Made by a program: the position numbers and the translations under genes. The notes beneath the pieces were generated by a model. That model was not told the DNA's origin, did no database searches, and saw only the letters and a program-made list of their open reading frames with translations. A DNA stretch of 16,237 nucleotides from UBA5070 sp039798065 (GTDB taxonomy: Bacteria > Fibrobacterota > Fibrobacteria > UBA5070), in contig JBDKGS010000067.1 of NCBI GenBank assembly GCA_039798065.1, positions 1 to 16,237 of the forward strand, given 5' to 3'. Shown one piece after another: positions 14,193 through 16,237 of this stretch (positions within the stretch are counted from its first letter, which is position 1; each line of letters opens with the position of its first letter).

Positions 14193-16237
14193 TCAAAATC
14201 TGTATTGAAGTGATGATAGGAACGAGATGTTATGAGTGCTCTCGCTCTGCGGACCGTTCTGCACCATTCTTCCCGTTTGCTGGTATTTCGCATCGAATTG
14301 AGCGACCAGCTTCGAGGTAAAGTTATAGGTGGCGTTGGACCCAGCATAAACTGTAGTAACGTCTTCCATCGGGGTGGACGTCGCGGTGTCGGCAAGTCCA
14401 TTCTCGGCGATCGTCCGTTCGGTCCGATTTTTCCGTGCGTGGGTCCAGCCGCCCCGGAAAGTGATCACCAGGTCGTTGTCCAGTTTCACGAACCACTTCA
14501 ACAGCTGGATGCCCTTTTTGGTCTGGATCCGGTAGGTGGCGGTGCCCTCGTCGCCATAGTCGTAACTGCGATCCTGACTGGTTCCCGCCGCCACGAAGCA
14601 GCGCGGGATCAGCACCCGGACGGTATCGGTATAGAAGCTGGGGAGCCCCAATCCATCCGGGCAAGCACCTGTGAGGGAAATCGCCCTCTTGTTGGTGAGC
14701 GTGGAGTGTGTGATGGAGGCATTCACCCGGTTGTCGAAGGTCCAATTCCCCTTGAGCTTGGCCTGGAGGCCCAGCAGAGGCGCGAATCGCCAGGTGTTGT
14801 TGGACGAATTGGACGTGAGCCGGTACGGATAGATCTTGCGGGTTTCTTCCCAACTGGTGGTGTTGTTGGCCGTCATGCTCTCGAACCACCCTTTGATCAA
14901 CGGCACGCGGTTCGCGAAATTGGGCACCGAGGTGTTCACGGCGATCTGCGGCCAGGTCTTGGTGGTGTCCACGCTCCAAGGCTCTTTCCAGCGCTCGTCC
15001 CACGAAATCTGGTACGACACGCTGGGCTCCAGGCGAATCTGCACCGTGGGCACCGTGAGCTCGGTCGAACCCGTCACGCGGTAGGAACGGGTATTCAGTT
15101 GGTTGGCACGGTCGGCACCCGACTCGGAGGGGAGAGTGTCGTAGACGAACGGGTAGCGGCTGGGGTCGCTCAAGCGCGACGGATCGTATTGGCCGAACCC
15201 CGACTTGGCCCGATTGCCGGTGACCATATCCAATGGACTGCGGAACCCACGGGCATCGCCAAGGCCGGTTTCCCAGCGCCAAAGCCCCATCGCGTCCAGC
15301 ACTTCGCTGTTGCCCGAATAATCCAAGGTCTGTCGCACACCCGATGTCCGGTTGTCGACCGAATACTCCACCCCTACACCGGTCCAGCGCCACTTGTCGA
15401 ACAGTTTGCTCACCGACTCCAACGGTTTTTTCAACAGGCCCGGGCTGTAGTTCTGCAAGGTCCGGAAGACCTGAGGCGCATCCAACCGCACGCTTGCCCG
15501 GAAATTGTCGGTGTGGTCGTGCCGCCAGAACTGCTGGTAGATGGTGTCCTGGCTCCCCACCGCGCCAGTGACCTTCATGGTCGGATCTTCGCGATTGATG
15601 CTGCCCGTGGCCTGGTAGCCGCCCGAGGTCGTCAGCCAAGGGAGGATTCGGGGCGAGAGGTCCATGCTGAACCCCACCTGCCGGCCATTCTCGTTGCGCA
15701 GCAGTCCAAAATTCTGCAGCATGGTTTCGCCCGGATCGCCACCTGGAGTCCGCATGCGGGTGGTGTCCCAATCAAAGATCAGAGGCCAAGCTTCGGCCAA
15801 GCCGGTGGTGGGGTCGAAGAACTTCGCCTCTTGGGTCTGGTTCCAACCGCGCGTCGATTTCACGTTCGAGCTCATGCGCAGAAAATCGAGAAGCTGCCAA
15901 TCGGTGTTCAAACTGTGGGTCAGTCCGGCTCGACGTTCCGAAGTCCGGTTCATCAAGCTGTCCTTGTCGTTGGCCAGAATCGAATGCGTGCCGTCCAGGT
16001 AATCGAGATCGCCAAGGGTCGCCGTGATGCTGTTGGGCCAAGGCTGCACGGTGAGTCCCTGGAGAAGGCTGGGAACCCATTTGCTGGTCGACTTGCCGAA
16101 GGGCTTGAGTTGCGGAGGCGCCGCGGGCGAGAAGTCGTATTCCAAGCGAACCGAATGCGTTTGGGTGCTGTCGCGGCGGGTGGGGGCGATGGTGCCTTGT
16201 TCGGTGTAGGTCCACGCCAGTTTGGGACGGGCGAAGA
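14193..16237 (-). CDS. sprA: SprA-like outer-membrane β-barrel protein, C-terminal part (gene start outside window)
   Basis: About 680 residues are visible and the frame stays open past the window edge at 16237, so the true start lies outside; the TTG at 16145 is internal. The sequence is rich in alternating polar and aromatic β-strands, has no Cys-based motif or catalytic signature, and ends in LQYRF, a typical outer-membrane barrel terminus with a final Phe. The block with GLTVQPWPNSITATLGDL, followed by a repeated Arg-containing loop and DWQLLDFLRMSSNVKST, resembles the late region of SprA (Sov), the very large barrel that forms the type IX secretion channel. Later, WRWTGVGVEYSVDNRTSG resembles another SprA segment. 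Nearby secreted enzymes with T9SS-like C-terminal domains support this. Assignment rests on remembered family patterns. A TonB-dependent receptor or other large barrel is the alternative. It ends 12 bases before rng. Confidence 0.65.
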   Translation of the reverse strand, partial: FARPKLAWTYTEQGTIAPTRRDSTQTHSVRLEYDFSPAAPPQLKPFGKSTSKWVPSLLQGLTVQPWPNSITATLGDLDYLDGTHSILANDKDSLMNRTSERRAGLTHSLNTDWQLLDFLRMSSNVKSTRGWNQTQEAKFFDPTTGLAEAWPLIFDWDTTRMRTPGGDPGETMLQNFGLLRNENGRQVGFSMDLSPRILPWLTTSGGYQATGSINREDPTMKVTGAVGSQDTIYQQFWRHDHTDNFRASVRLDAPQVFRTLQNYSPGLLKKPLESVSKLFDKWRWTGVGVEYSVDNRTSGVRQTLDYSGNSEVLDAMGLWRWETGLGDARGFRSPLDMVTGNRAKSGFGQYDPSRLSDPSRYPFVYDTLPSESGADRANQLNTRSYRVTGSTELTVPTVQIRLEPSVSYQISWDERWKEPWSVDTTKTWPQIAVNTSVPNFANRVPLIKGWFESMTANNTTSWEETRKIYPYRLTSNSSNNTWRFAPLLGLQAKLKGNWTFDNRVNASITHSTLTNKRAISLTGACPDGLGLPSFYTDTVRVLIPRCFVAAGTSQDRSYDYGDEGTATYRIQTKKGIQLLKWFVKLDNDLVITFRGGWTHARKNRTERTIAENGLADTATSTPMEDVTTVYAGSNATYNFTSKLVAQFDAKYQQTGRMVQNGPQSESTHNISFLSSLQYRF

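Noticed and set aside
12577..14208. Plus-strand frame of 543 codons opposite rng
   Set aside because: It is antisense to a well-supported RNase G and made of the His/Ala/Asp/Leu-rich text typical of shadow frames.

Overview
The window is a GC-rich, densely coded bacterial chromosome segment. Its gene content suggests Fibrobacterota or a related Gram-negative group of the Fibrobacteres–Chlorobi–Bacteroidetes assemblage. The grounds are two tandem secreted GH5 endoglucanases (one with a CBM6), a secreted M6-type metalloprotease, C-terminal domains resembling type IX secretion (T9SS) sorting domains, and the C-terminal part of a SprA-like outer-membrane translocon. No marker gene fixes the phylum, so this placement is inference. 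I see no tRNA, rRNA, CRISPR array, insertion sequence or prophage.

Layout. (1) 1–1130 (+): the possible tail of an upstream gene, then a soluble Hanks-type Ser/Thr kinase with a zinc ribbon at each end. (2) 1135–1905 (−): an unrecognised acidic protein built on an internal duplication, convergent with the kinase and 4 nt from it. (3) 1970–6016 (+): a compact cluster of ftsH, folP and a membrane-anchored protein with a DSL-repeat helix and a formylglycine-generating-enzyme (FGE/SUMF1)-like domain; the junctions are 1 nt apart and then an ATGA overlap. (4) 6147–9101 (+): two paralogous secreted GH5 cellulases. (5) 9161–11203 (−): a secreted M6-like protease, convergent with the cellulases across a UUCG hairpin. 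(6) 11337–12521 (−): argD. (7) 12643–14181 (−): rng (RNase G), separated from argD by a large nested hairpin with a T-tract. (8) 14193–16237 (−): the C-terminal part of a SprA-like β-barrel protein running off the window, immediately upstream of rng.

How it may fit together. Regions 4, 5 and 8 form a secretion theme: SprA is the outer-membrane channel of T9SS, and three secreted enzymes carry an intact or truncated domain of the kind that T9SS recognises. The remaining genes are housekeeping (FtsH proteolysis, folate synthesis, arginine synthesis, RNA decay) or putative signalling (kinase).

I found no convincing wholly new system. The most interesting points are the zinc-ribbon-flanked kinase beside the duplicated acidic protein, the DSL-repeat FGE-like protein, the cut-short sorting domain of the first GH5, and the hairpin placed just upstream of argD.
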